64,000 nucleotides of DNA from Mucilaginibacter rivuli (lineage in GTDB: Bacteria; Bacteroidota; Bacteroidia; Sphingobacteriales; Sphingobacteriaceae): contig NZ_JAHXPQ010000001.1 in NCBI RefSeq assembly GCF_019391655.1, positions 310,001 through 374,000 of the forward strand. Direction: 5' to 3'. The notes beneath the pieces were generated by a model. The model did no database searches and was not told where the DNA came from. It saw only the letters and a program-made list of their open reading frames with translations. Positions within the stretch are counted from its first letter, which is position 1, and each line of letters opens with the position of its first letter. Of this stretch, positions 7,911-14,933 are shown in pieces. A program made the position numbers and the translations under genes.

Positions 7911-8636
7911 CTCCAACGTATTATAATAATCAAATAACTTGCCCAGGTCGGCATCGTTTTTAAACTTAATTCGGTTGGATTTGATGAAGGTAGCTATTTG
8001 TGGCTCCTTATCGGTTAAAGCAGCCAATATATCCTTTTCATCACGTTTAACGGCTGTCATGGCGCCATTTTTCAGGATATAATAATCCTGTTCATCCTTA
8101 AATGATTTTGTAGTGCTCGTTGCACCGGGGTCGCTAACTTCGGTAATGGTTTTAGCATAATGCTTTAGCAGTTTTATCTTGCCATCACATAGCACTTCGT
8201 AAAACGATTTCGCAGTCAAATTATCCACTGCCGGAAAACCGTTTTTAAACTTTGCCACATCCAATCCATCAAAATCTTTTAAAGTAAAACCGTTCACATC
8301 GGTAAAAACCGGTACATCGCTTTCGTTTTTGCTGTTTTCAAATACAATCTGGTCATCGTACTCATCATACCTTAATTTAAGGTTATAGTACTTCTCGTTA
8401 TCGCTGCGGCTTATCGTTCCGTCGCTCCAGTCTATGCTTATATAAATGCTGCCGTCAATTTCTCTTACCGCGTCGCTCATTTCTATTGGTTTACCTTCAG
8501 CATCAGGTAAACCCACCTGTTGCGCCCAGCCTGGTATTGCCGACAATAAAATAAGTGCTAAAACTACCCCGATAAAGGTTAACGTTTCACCAAAAGTGGC
8601 GCTGTTTTTTGATTGATTGTTTGTTGCTTGTTCCAT
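7908..8636 (-). CDS. Exported or membrane-anchored protein of unknown function
   Basis: I do not recognise this 242-residue protein. It has a polar N-terminus of about 20 residues (many N, Q, S, T), one hydrophobic segment at about 20-37 ending in WAQQ, and a soluble part outside the membrane. That part is rich in charged residues and Y/F (DEYDDQIVFEN, KSFYEVLCDGKIKLLKHYAK, EQDYYILKNGAMTAVKR). The last pattern, a short 'y.l..g.......k' motif, is common in Bacteroidota proteins of unknown role. A strong inverted repeat lies 11 bases upstream of the ATG, and a 60-base repeat shared with the rng 3' end includes its stop codon. Confidence 0.75.
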   Translation of the reverse strand: MEQATNNQSKNSATFGETLTFIGVVLALILLSAIPGWAQQVGLPDAEGKPIEMSDAVREIDGSIYISIDWSDGTISRSDNEKYYNLKLRYDEYDDQIVFENSKNESDVPVFTDVNGFTLKDFDGLDVAKFKNGFPAVDNLTAKSFYEVLCDGKIKLLKHYAKTITEVSDPGATSTTKSFKDEQDYYILKNGAMTAVKRDEKDILAALTDKEPQIATFIKSNRIKFKNDADLGKLFDYYNTLE

Positions 8637-8646
8637 GGTTTACTTT

Positions 8647-8674
8647 TTAATAAAATAACCGATCGTTTTATTAA
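8647..8674. promoter_or_regulatory. 28-base inverted repeat just upstream of the start
   Basis: TTAATAAAA (8647-8655) and TTTTATTAA (8666-8674) are perfect arms around a core holding CCGATCG. It ends 11 bases before the ATG of the minus-strand gene at 8636. It may be an operator (the core AACCGATCGTTT is itself nearly palindromic, as TetR sites often are) or a hairpin in the leader. Confidence 0.4.
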
Positions 8675-8801
8675 TGAATAATGATTTAACCACTTAAAAC
8701 AAGCAAGGTTTAACTGTCACTAAAATGTTATGATTGTTCAGTTAAAATGCATGTTGAATGAAAATTTAATTCTTACCCCGTCTGGTTTTTACCTAAAACA
8801 A

Positions 8802-8862
8802 AAAATGTGCAAACGGTTTACCACCATTTTGCACATTTACTCATCTGCACATTTGCAAATTA
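8802..8862. repeat. Period-8 array with hairpin, copy 2, at the rng stop codon
   Basis: Minus strand from the rng stop: ATTTGCAA, ATGTGCAG, ATGAGTAA, ATGTGCAA at 8-base steps, then an inverted TTTGCACATTTT. It aligns along its whole length with 7851-7910 with few differences. The stop codon TAA lies inside the repeat. Confidence 0.75.
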
Positions 8863-10410
8863 AAGCTTTATCTCCTCGCCCTTCCCCGAAAGGAAATGGA
8901 ACTCGGTGATCTGGTAGGCAGGGTTGCTGCTTACTTTAATCCACTGGCTGTATTTAAAGTACCATTTCATCTGGCGGTTAAATACACCTTTTTTAATGTA
9001 GGCCTCAATGTACGGGTGTACACAAAGGGTAATATTTTTTTCGTTTTGCTCTTTTAGTATGTAGTTGAAGTTATCTTCAATATCATCTATCAGCAATACC
9101 GTAGGCCTAATGGTGCCTGTGCCGCCGCAAGCGGGGCAAACTTCGGTAGTAACAATGTTCATTTCGGGCCTTACGCGCTGGCGGGTTATTTGTACCAGGC
9201 CAAATTTACTTGGCGGCAAAATAGTGTGCTTGGCGCGATCGAGGGCCATTTCATCGCGTAAATAATCAAACAGATCTTTACGGTTGTTCGGTTTATGCAT
9301 GTCGATAAAATCGACAACTACTATGCCGCCCATATCGCGCAGGCGCAACTGGCGGGCAATTTCTTTTGCTGCTTCTTTATTTACCTGGAAAGCGTTGGTT
9401 TCCTGGTTTTCCTTGTTAGCCGTGCGGTTACCGCTGTTCACATCAATAACGTGCAGTGCTTCGGTATGCTCAATAACCAAATAAGCGCCACCGGCAAGGT
9501 TTACCGTTTTACCAAAAGCGCCTTTTATCTGCTTATCAACACCAAAGTGCTCAAAAATGGGCTCTTTGTGTTTATGTAGCTTAACAATTCCTTCCAGATC
9601 CGGCGATATCTGTTTGATGTACGTGCGTACCTCTTCGTAAATGCCAACATCGTTAACATAAATATTCTGGAAATCGGGATTCAGTATATCGCGCAGGATG
9701 GTGGATGTGCGGTCCATCTCGCCCAATATCTTTTTAGCGGGTTCGGTTGATGGCAGGCGGGTGATGAACGATTCCCATTTGGAAACCAGATCAAGCAAAT
9801 CCTTCTGCATCTCTTCAACACCTTTACCTTCGGATACCGTACGGATGATCACACCAAAGTTTTGTGGCTTGATGCTTTCGATAATTTTACGCAGGCGGTT
9901 ACGTTCGGTATTGCTCTTTATCTTTTTGGATATAGAAACAGCATCCGAAAACGGAACCAGGATAACATACCTTCCGGCGATAGAAAGATCAGAACTTAAA
10001 CGGGGCCCTTTGGTACTGATAGGTTCTTTAGCTATCTGTACGGGTATCAACTGGTTTTTAGCCAGTACCTCGCCAATTTTGCCCGCCTTGTTTATCTCGG
10101 GCTCCATTTTAAAATTATCAAGCAATTTGGTTTGATAGCTGCCGCCACGTACCTGCTTGGCCAATTTCATTAAGCTTTGCACCTGCGGACCAAGATCCAG
10201 GTAGTGCAAAAACGCATCTTTCTCGTAGCCTACATCCACAAAAGCAGCATTTAAACTCGGCATGATTTTTTTGATCTTGCCGAGATAAATATCGCCAACA
10301 GCATAATTGTTGTTGGTTTGCTCTTTGTTTAGTTCTACAAGTTGTTTATCCTGTAATAAAGCAATAGTAGCCCCACTGGGGGTTGCATCGATAATTAATT
10401 CTTTTACCAA
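8860..10410 (-). CDS. rng: Ribonuclease G/E family endoribonuclease
   Basis: This single-strand-specific endoribonuclease takes part in rRNA maturation and mRNA decay. The 516-residue protein has an N-terminal S1 RNA-binding domain (about residues 36-125) interrupted by the usual insertion. The DNase I-like catalytic part carries the two magnesium aspartates in HVIDVNSG (D323) and VVVDFIDM (D367), and the zinc-link CPACGGTG is near residue 425. Length matches RNase G, without the long scaffold tail of RNase E. It is the last gene of the block HU - TPR - mS38-like peptide - rng. A perfect 21-base palindrome lies in its leader. Confidence 0.95.
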   Translation of the reverse strand: MVKELIIDATPSGATIALLQDKQLVELNKEQTNNNYAVGDIYLGKIKKIMPSLNAAFVDVGYEKDAFLHYLDLGPQVQSLMKLAKQVRGGSYQTKLLDNFKMEPEINKAGKIGEVLAKNQLIPVQIAKEPISTKGPRLSSDLSIAGRYVILVPFSDAVSISKKIKSNTERNRLRKIIESIKPQNFGVIIRTVSEGKGVEEMQKDLLDLVSKWESFITRLPSTEPAKKILGEMDRTSTILRDILNPDFQNIYVNDVGIYEEVRTYIKQISPDLEGIVKLHKHKEPIFEHFGVDKQIKGAFGKTVNLAGGAYLVIEHTEALHVIDVNSGNRTANKENQETNAFQVNKEAAKEIARQLRLRDMGGIVVVDFIDMHKPNNRKDLFDYLRDEMALDRAKHTILPPSKFGLVQITRQRVRPEMNIVTTEVCPACGGTGTIRPTVLLIDDIEDNFNYILKEQNEKNITLCVHPYIEAYIKKGVFNRQMKWYFKYSQWIKVSSNPAYQITEFHFLSGKGEEIKL

Positions 10411-10484
10411 TGGCTACTCCATTTCTTTTTCAAACCACATAGATGGTTTTACGTTAAAAATACGATGGTTTAAACAATAACATC

Positions 10485-10505
10485 AATTGCCCTTTAAGGG
10501 CAATT
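10485..10505. promoter_or_regulatory. Perfect 21-base palindrome upstream of rng
   Basis: AATTGCCCTT and AAGGGCAATT pair perfectly around a single T. It lies 75 bases before the rng start and 20 bases after the stop of the small basic peptide gene. It has no clean T-run on the minus strand, so a leader hairpin, an RNase site or an operator is as likely as a terminator. Confidence 0.45.
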
Positions 10506-10524
10506 AACAAACAGAGAAAGCTGC

Positions 10525-10614
10525 TTATTTCTTTTTGTGCCTGTTTTTTCTCAAACGTTTTTTGCGTTTGTGAGTGGCCATTTTATGTCTCTTTCTTTTT
10601 TTACCGCTTGGCAT
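10525..10614 (-). CDS. 29-residue AURKAIP1/COX24 (mS38)-type basic protein
   Basis: The frame MPSGKKRKRHKMATHKRKKR continues with LRKNRHKKK and a TAA stop. This 29-residue peptide is more than half Lys/Arg, with the signature KM-x2-HK-x-KK-x-LR. I recognise it as the small protein conserved across Bacteroidota that carries the C-terminal domain of mitochondrial AURKAIP1/COX24, the mitoribosomal small-subunit protein mS38. A ribosomal role is therefore likely but is inference. It sits between a TPR protein and RNase G, with an 11-base gap upstream. It is short enough for automatic gene finders to miss. Confidence 0.85.
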   Translation of the reverse strand: MPSGKKRKRHKMATHKRKKRLRKNRHKKK

Positions 10615-10625
10615 AATAATAAATT

Positions 10626-11483
10626 TTAATTTTTTAATTCCTTTATAAACTCATCAATACGTTGTCCGAACGCGGGGTCCGGCAACAATGTTTTGCAATT
10701 TTGGTAGGCTTCAATAGCCTCTTTTTTCATACCCAGCTGTTTGTAACTTTCAGCAAGGTAAAAGTATGGCTCAACCTCCTGCTTTTGGGTTATCATACCC
10801 TTAAAGCGCTCAACGGCTTTTTCATACTGGCCCGATTTCATGGCAAACAAACCTAAATTGAGGCTTGCTTTGCGATTGCCCGGATCTTTCTTTATTACTT
10901 CGAGCAATAAAGCTATCCCCTGCATCGGGCTTGGTGCACCTCCATTTACGTAGGCAATACCTAAACCTGTTTTGGCATCAAGGCCATCGGGGTTAAGTTT
11001 TGCGGCATTCTCAAACGCTTCAACAGCGTTGGTAACATACACCGGCTGTGCTAATGTATCTACCCCTGCTTTGTAAGCGTCATTAAACCTGTCGCCTGCA
11101 TTTATCCAGTTTTGGTAGGTGTTTTCACTCCGGGCAATGGCCTGGTAATAAAAAGCTCCGGGTGCGGGTTGATTTACGTCATCCCATTTTTGTGCCAGTT
11201 GCTTTTCTAACTTAAGCTTATCGGCATCGTTGCCTGCTGTCTTTAAATTTGCTTCTAATGCCCCTATCTCGCCTGCCAGGTTATTGCCTATGGCTTGTTT
11301 GGCGGCTACCGATACATACTCAACATTAATGTTGGTTGCTGTAGCGGCTTTAGCTTCGGTAACATTGGCTCCTGCACTGCTGCGGGTTTCTTTAGGTTTA
11401 ATTAAAGCAACCGGTTTTAATGAAAACAAATAGCCCATTATGGCAACAACTGCTATAATAAGGGCTATTTGACTTTTTTTCAT
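10626..11483 (-). CDS. TPR-repeat protein with N-terminal membrane anchor
   Basis: The 285-residue protein starts with MKKSQIALIIAVVAIMGYLF, an uncleaved anchor or signal segment, then a linker and at least four tetratricopeptide-type helical pairs (about 95-130, 145-180, 185-220, 220-275; for example NRKASLNLGLFAMKSGQYEKAVERF and VEPYFYLAESYKQLGMKKEAIEAYQ). TPR arrays bind other proteins. It lies 8 bases after the HU gene stop and 11 before the mS38-like peptide, so it is part of that operon. Its partner is unknown. Confidence 0.85.
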   Translation of the reverse strand: MKKSQIALIIAVVAIMGYLFSLKPVALIKPKETRSSAGANVTEAKAATATNINVEYVSVAAKQAIGNNLAGEIGALEANLKTAGNDADKLKLEKQLAQKWDDVNQPAPGAFYYQAIARSENTYQNWINAGDRFNDAYKAGVDTLAQPVYVTNAVEAFENAAKLNPDGLDAKTGLGIAYVNGGAPSPMQGIALLLEVIKKDPGNRKASLNLGLFAMKSGQYEKAVERFKGMITQKQEVEPYFYLAESYKQLGMKKEAIEAYQNCKTLLPDPAFGQRIDEFIKELKN

Positions 11484-11491
11484 CGCTTAAA

Positions 11492-11791
11492 TTATTTTAC
11501 TGCTTTTGTTTTGTTACCTGTACGTACTTTTTCAACAAAAGTTTTAGCCGGTTTAAAGCTTGGTACAAAATGTTCCGGAATAATAATGGCAGTGTTTTTT
11601 GAAATATTACGAGCGGTTTTCTTTGCTCTCTTTTTTACTACGAAACTTCCAAAACCTCTAACATATACATTTTCGCCACCTACCATCGAGGTTTTAACTA
11701 CTTTAAAAAACGCTTCAACAGTTTCCTGTACATCAACTTTCTCTATGCCTGTTTTAGATGAGATTTCAGCTATTATTTCTGCCTTGGTCAT
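11492..11791 (-). CDS. HU/IHF family DNA-binding protein
   Basis: The 99-residue histone-like protein bends and packs DNA as a dimer. Family features are MTKAEIIAEISSKTG at the N-terminus, the FFKVVKTSMVGGENVYVRGFGSFVVKKRAKKTARNISKN segment with the beta-arm, and the PEHFVPSFKPAKTF end. The residue that contacts DNA at the arm tip is I-I-P in place of the common V-P-A. It is the first gene of the rng block and has a perfect -7 element about 50 bases upstream. Confidence 0.93.
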   Translation of the reverse strand: MTKAEIIAEISSKTGIEKVDVQETVEAFFKVVKTSMVGGENVYVRGFGSFVVKKRAKKTARNISKNTAIIIPEHFVPSFKPAKTFVEKVRTGNKTKAVK

Positions 11792-11841
11792 ACCTGTTTT
11801 TCTTTATTAATTTTTGTAAATACTTAACTGTTTTGGGGTTG

Positions 11842-11849
11842 CAAAAGTA
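11842..11849 (-). promoter_or_regulatory. -7 promoter element of the HU-rng block
   Basis: On the minus strand TACTTTTG is an exact TAnnTTTG match, giving a leader of about 45 bases before the HU ATG. No TTG is seen at the -33 distance. Confidence 0.5.
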
Positions 11850-11938
11850 TTGCTAAAAAACGAAAGAGAAAAATAAAAAATAAGATTTTTACAGAACGTA
11901 TCCAAAATACTATACAGGGCACTATTAAGCAAAACACT

Positions 11939-11946
11939 TACCTTTG
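11939..11946 (+). promoter_or_regulatory. -7 promoter element of mutY
   Basis: TACCTTTG is an exact TAnnTTTG match ending only six bases before the mutY ATG at 11953. The expected start of transcription then falls on or beside the ATG, implying a very short or absent leader. Confidence 0.45.
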
Positions 11947-11952
11947 ATATTG

Positions 11953-13005
11953 ATGAATTTTTCGGAAACTATTGTACACTGGTATCAACAAAATAAACGC
12001 GACCTGCCCTGGCGAAATACTACTGATCCGTATGTTATCTGGCTGAGCGAGATTATCTTACAACAAACACGTGTGGAGCAGGGGATGCCTTATTTTTACC
12101 GCTTTGCCGAAAAATATCCTACGGTAACACACTTTGCCGCGGCAAGCGAAGATGAGGTTTTAAAGCTATGGCAGGGATTGGGTTATTACTCGCGGGGGCG
12201 CAACATGCTCAAAACGGCACAACTGGTAAAACAGCAGTTTAACGGCGTATTCCCGTCTAACTATAATGACCTTATCGCCCTTAAGGGTATAGGCGAATAT
12301 ACCGCCGCGGCCATATCATCATTTTCGGCAAACCAGGCTAAAGCCGTTGTTGATGGCAATGTTAACCGGGTTATTGCACGCTATTTTGGTATTGACGAAC
12401 CTATTAATAGCACTAAAGGCAAAAAGCTGTTCCAACAAATGGCGGATGATTTGCTTAATAAGGAATACCCGGCCTTGCACAACCAGGCCATGATGGAGTT
12501 TGGCGCCCTGCAATGTAAACCCAAAAGCCCCGATTGCGGTATTTGCCCTTTGCGGGATGGCTGCTTTGCCTATAATAACAGCGCGGTTAACACCCTGCCG
12601 GTTAAACTTAAAAAGCTCACGGTTAAAAACCGCTATTTTAACTACTTCGTAGTTATTGATGAAGATAGAATATTACTGAACAAGCGGGACGATACAGACA
12701 TTTGGGCAAACATGTACGACCTGCCGATGATAGAAACTGATGGAGAACAGAATGTGGAGAAATTATTTTCGTCGGTAGAAATGACTAACCTATTCGGAAT
12801 TATGCCACATATTATTAAAGAATATCCTCAAAAAAAGCACATATTAACGCATCAACACATACATGCGCGTTTATTTCATATTGCTATAGGTGTAAATAAC
12901 ATTAATTTAAAGGCATCCTATTTTTTCATAGAAGTGGAAAAAATAAAAAACTTGGCGTTACCTAAATTAATTTTTCTATTTTTAACTAAATTTATTGAGT
13001 TATAG
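11953..13005 (+). CDS. mutY: A/G-specific adenine glycosylase
   Basis: MutY removes adenine mispaired with 8-oxoguanine. The 350-residue protein has the helix-hairpin-helix fold with the catalytic Glu in SEIILQQT (E33), the HhH loop LKGIGEYTAAAI, the catalytic Asp in VVDGNVNRV (D134), and the iron-sulfur cluster cysteines C188-x6-C195-x2-C198-x5-C204. A C-terminal NUDIX-like domain recognises 8-oxoG (about 220-345). An upstream in-frame TTG at 11944 is rejected because it lies inside the -7 box. ssb follows 27 bases downstream, an order common in Bacteroidota. Confidence 0.96.
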   Translation: MNFSETIVHWYQQNKRDLPWRNTTDPYVIWLSEIILQQTRVEQGMPYFYRFAEKYPTVTHFAAASEDEVLKLWQGLGYYSRGRNMLKTAQLVKQQFNGVFPSNYNDLIALKGIGEYTAAAISSFSANQAKAVVDGNVNRVIARYFGIDEPINSTKGKKLFQQMADDLLNKEYPALHNQAMMEFGALQCKPKSPDCGICPLRDGCFAYNNSAVNTLPVKLKKLTVKNRYFNYFVVIDEDRILLNKRDDTDIWANMYDLPMIETDGEQNVEKLFSSVEMTNLFGIMPHIIKEYPQKKHILTHQHIHARLFHIAIGVNNINLKASYFFIEVEKIKNLALPKLIFLFLTKFIEL

Positions 13006-13032
13006 AATAATTGTACGCCCTGATTAAATAAT

Positions 13033-13434
13033 ATGTCTGGAATAAACAAAGTAATACTGGTTGGCCATTTAGGCAAGAACCCCGATGTTCGTACGCTTGA
13101 AGGCGGGGTATCAGTAGCAAGTTTCCCTTTAGCAACTTCGGAAACGTTTAATAAAGAAGGCCGTAAGGTTGAGCAAACCGAGTGGCATAACATTGTAATG
13201 TGGCGCGGCCTTGCCGATGTGGCGGCAAAGTTTTTGCAAAAAGGTAAACTGGTTTACATTGAAGGCAAATTACGCACCCGTTCTTTTGAAGATAAAGAAG
13301 GCATCCGCAAATACACTACCGAAGTAGTGGCAGAAAACTTTACCCTGCTGGGCCGCAAAAACGACTTTGAAAGCGACGGCATTACAAGCGATGATCTGAC
13401 CGTGTCGAACGATAGCGACAAAAACTATCAATAA
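13033..13434 (+). CDS. ssb: Single-stranded DNA-binding protein
   Basis: The 133-residue protein has the OB fold with the SSB pattern NKVILVGHLGKNPDVR at 5-20, SFPLATSETF, EWHNIVMWRGLADVAAKFLQKGKLVYIEGKLRTRSF and YTTEVVAENFTLLGRK. The family normally ends in an acidic tip (such as DDDIPF) that docks repair enzymes. Here the end is SNDSDKNYQ, short and only mildly acidic, with no -PF. It may be a second SSB or a form with weaker partner binding. It is probably co-transcribed with mutY and ends at a strong hairpin. Confidence 0.93.
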   Translation: MSGINKVILVGHLGKNPDVRTLEGGVSVASFPLATSETFNKEGRKVEQTEWHNIVMWRGLADVAAKFLQKGKLVYIEGKLRTRSFEDKEGIRKYTTEVVAENFTLLGRKNDFESDGITSDDLTVSNDSDKNYQ

Positions 13435-13456
13435 CCGGTGGTAATTCATATTAAAA

Positions 13457-13490
13457 GAGCCCTCATTCATCAGCTGATAAATGAGGGCTC
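13457..13490. terminator. Two-way terminator between ssb and a convergent gene
   Basis: GAGCCCTCATT and AATGAGGGCTC form an 11-base stem (13457-13467 with 13480-13490) around a loop that is itself palindromic (TCAGCTGA). There is no long T-run, but the position between convergent stops fits. Confidence 0.65.
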
Positions 13491-13505
13491 GGTATGTTTA
13501 TGCTA

Positions 13506-13895
13506 TTATTTTAAGGCATTATTAACCGGCTGGCTATCTACAAACTGCTCGAAGCTTTTAATTTTTCCATCCTTCAGTTTCCAAACATGGGCTACCCGGG
13601 CTTCTATTGCCTTGCCGGTTATTTTGTATGTGCCGGTGTAAGTGCCATAGGCTACAACTTTATCATCGCTTGCCACATAATCTTCCGGAGTAAACTTATA
13701 ATCTATCCACTCACTTCCCAAACGGCTAAAAACGTTTTTGGTAATGCTATCCAAACCTATATAGGTGCCGGCATACGGAAAGCCTTTGGCTTCTGTCCAC
13801 GTGAGGTCTTCGGCCGCGTAGCTGGCCAAATTTTTTCCGTTCTCTTCAGAAGTTTTGCCTTCATAAGTGCTTTGTATAATTTCAAGATTCGTCAT
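13506..13895 (-). CDS. SnoaL-like / NTF2-fold protein
   Basis: The 129-residue protein has the SnoaL-like layout: N-terminal helix with TNLEIIQSTYEGKTSEENGKNLASY, then the cone-shaped beta sheet with DLTWTEAKGFPYAGTYIGLDSITKNVF, and the closing strands VAYGTYTGTYKITGKAIEARVAHVWKLKDGKIKSFEQFVDS. Such proteins act as small isomerases or hydrolases or simply bind ligands, and the exact role cannot be assigned. It lies 65 bases after a metallo-beta-lactamase-fold gene and a Crp/Fnr regulator on the same strand and may share their control. Confidence 0.85.
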   Translation of the reverse strand: MTNLEIIQSTYEGKTSEENGKNLASYAAEDLTWTEAKGFPYAGTYIGLDSITKNVFSRLGSEWIDYKFTPEDYVASDDKVVAYGTYTGTYKITGKAIEARVAHVWKLKDGKIKSFEQFVDSQPVNNALK

Positions 13896-13960
13896 TTTAC
13901 TTTTATTTAAATATAACCATCGGTGTAATTAGTATTGCCAGGTTAACGGTAAGCTATTGC

Positions 13961-14851
13961 TTACCACTTCATTTCGCCGGTGTTTACTTTCGCGCCCAAT
14001 TGCAAGGCAATATCAAAAGTTAAGGCAGGGTACTTTGCTTTTAATGTCGCGATAAGCGCTGCAGATGTTTTGTTGGTTTTTAAAGCTTCTTCATAAAACC
14101 GGATATAGCTTTTGGTATGTTGCACCGTACTCAGATCGAACGGGCTTGCGGTATTAGCGTGGGCCGGTACTACGATAGCCGGGTGCAGCGCTTCAATTTT
14201 GTCTAACACATCTATCCATTGCTGACGGGCTTCTGCGGTTTGCGCATCGGCCATCCAAAGGTGAAAAGTAGTTCCGAATACATTGATGCCGCCCACAACA
14301 GCTTTGGCAGAAGGTATCCAAACAAAAGTTTTAGATGGAAACTCTTCCAGGCCGATGACCTCTAATTGCTCACCTTCCAACTCAATGCTCTTTCCTTTTA
14401 AAACCTGTGGTAAAACAACATTTGATGTTATGGCTTTACCCAACTGGCCTCCCCAAACGTCTAATTTTTTCTGTGCCGAAGCTTTTATATATTCTATTGT
14501 AGCTGGCGATGCATAAACAGTAACCCCGGGAAAATGCTTTTTGAATACTTCCAGTCCGAAATAAAAATCGGGGTCGCCAAAAGAAACATAAATTGTGGTT
14601 AATTTTTTGCCCGAATTTTTTATCTGCTGTGCTACTTTCTCAGCATCGGCCAGGGTAAATTGCGCGTCTATCAAAACCGCGTCTGTTTTTCCGGATACGA
14701 TGACCGATGCTACGCCAAAACTGTTTTCTGATGCGTTGTAAACTTCTAATTTAAAACTACCTGTTTCAATGGTTTTGAAACTTTGTGCCTGTGCTTCCAT
14801 TTTGAATAAGATTAAGATGATTAAAAATGCTGTTGAAATAATTGGTTTCAT
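13961..14851 (-). CDS. Exported metallo-beta-lactamase-fold protein with altered metal site
   Basis: The 296-residue protein has a signal peptide (to about residue 22, EAQAQ) and an MBL fold: AVLIDAQFTLADAEKVAQQIKNSGKKLTTIYVSFGDPDFYFG, then TVYASPATIEYI and IVVPAHANTASPFD. Where the family has THxHxDH, this protein has SFGDPDF: all three histidines are replaced and only the Asp remains, while the later His (PAHA) is kept. It may bind a different metal or have lost hydrolase activity. A Fnr-type palindrome lies 53-68 bases upstream, next to a Crp/Fnr gene. Confidence 0.85.
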   Translation of the reverse strand: MKPIISTAFLIILILFKMEAQAQSFKTIETGSFKLEVYNASENSFGVASVIVSGKTDAVLIDAQFTLADAEKVAQQIKNSGKKLTTIYVSFGDPDFYFGLEVFKKHFPGVTVYASPATIEYIKASAQKKLDVWGGQLGKAITSNVVLPQVLKGKSIELEGEQLEVIGLEEFPSKTFVWIPSAKAVVGGINVFGTTFHLWMADAQTAEARQQWIDVLDKIEALHPAIVVPAHANTASPFDLSTVQHTKSYIRFYEEALKTNKTSAALIATLKAKYPALTFDIALQLGAKVNTGEMKW

Positions 14852-14873
14852 TTTATTGTGCTTAATGATGATA

Positions 14874-14881
14874 CAAAGATG
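14874..14881 (-). promoter_or_regulatory. Candidate -7 element of the MBL-fold gene
   Basis: On the minus strand CATCTTTG matches TAnnTTTG except for the first base. It lies 23 bases before the ATG. The palindrome at 14904-14919 is centred 37.5 bases upstream of its last base. Confidence 0.4.
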
Positions 14882-14903
14882 CGATCATCCCATACCCAAA
14901 AAC

Positions 14904-14919
14904 ATTGAACAAGTTCAAT
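14904..14919. promoter_or_regulatory. Fnr-type operator palindrome
   Basis: ATTGAACAAGTTCAAT has perfect 7-base arms (ATTGAAC, GTTCAAT) around AA and reads as TTGAA-N4-TTCAA, one base per half from the Fnr box. It lies between the Crp/Fnr gene and the MBL-fold gene, near -43 from the expected start of transcription, like the palindrome at 145-162. Confidence 0.55.
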
Positions 14920-14933
14920 AAATGAAATCTGCC

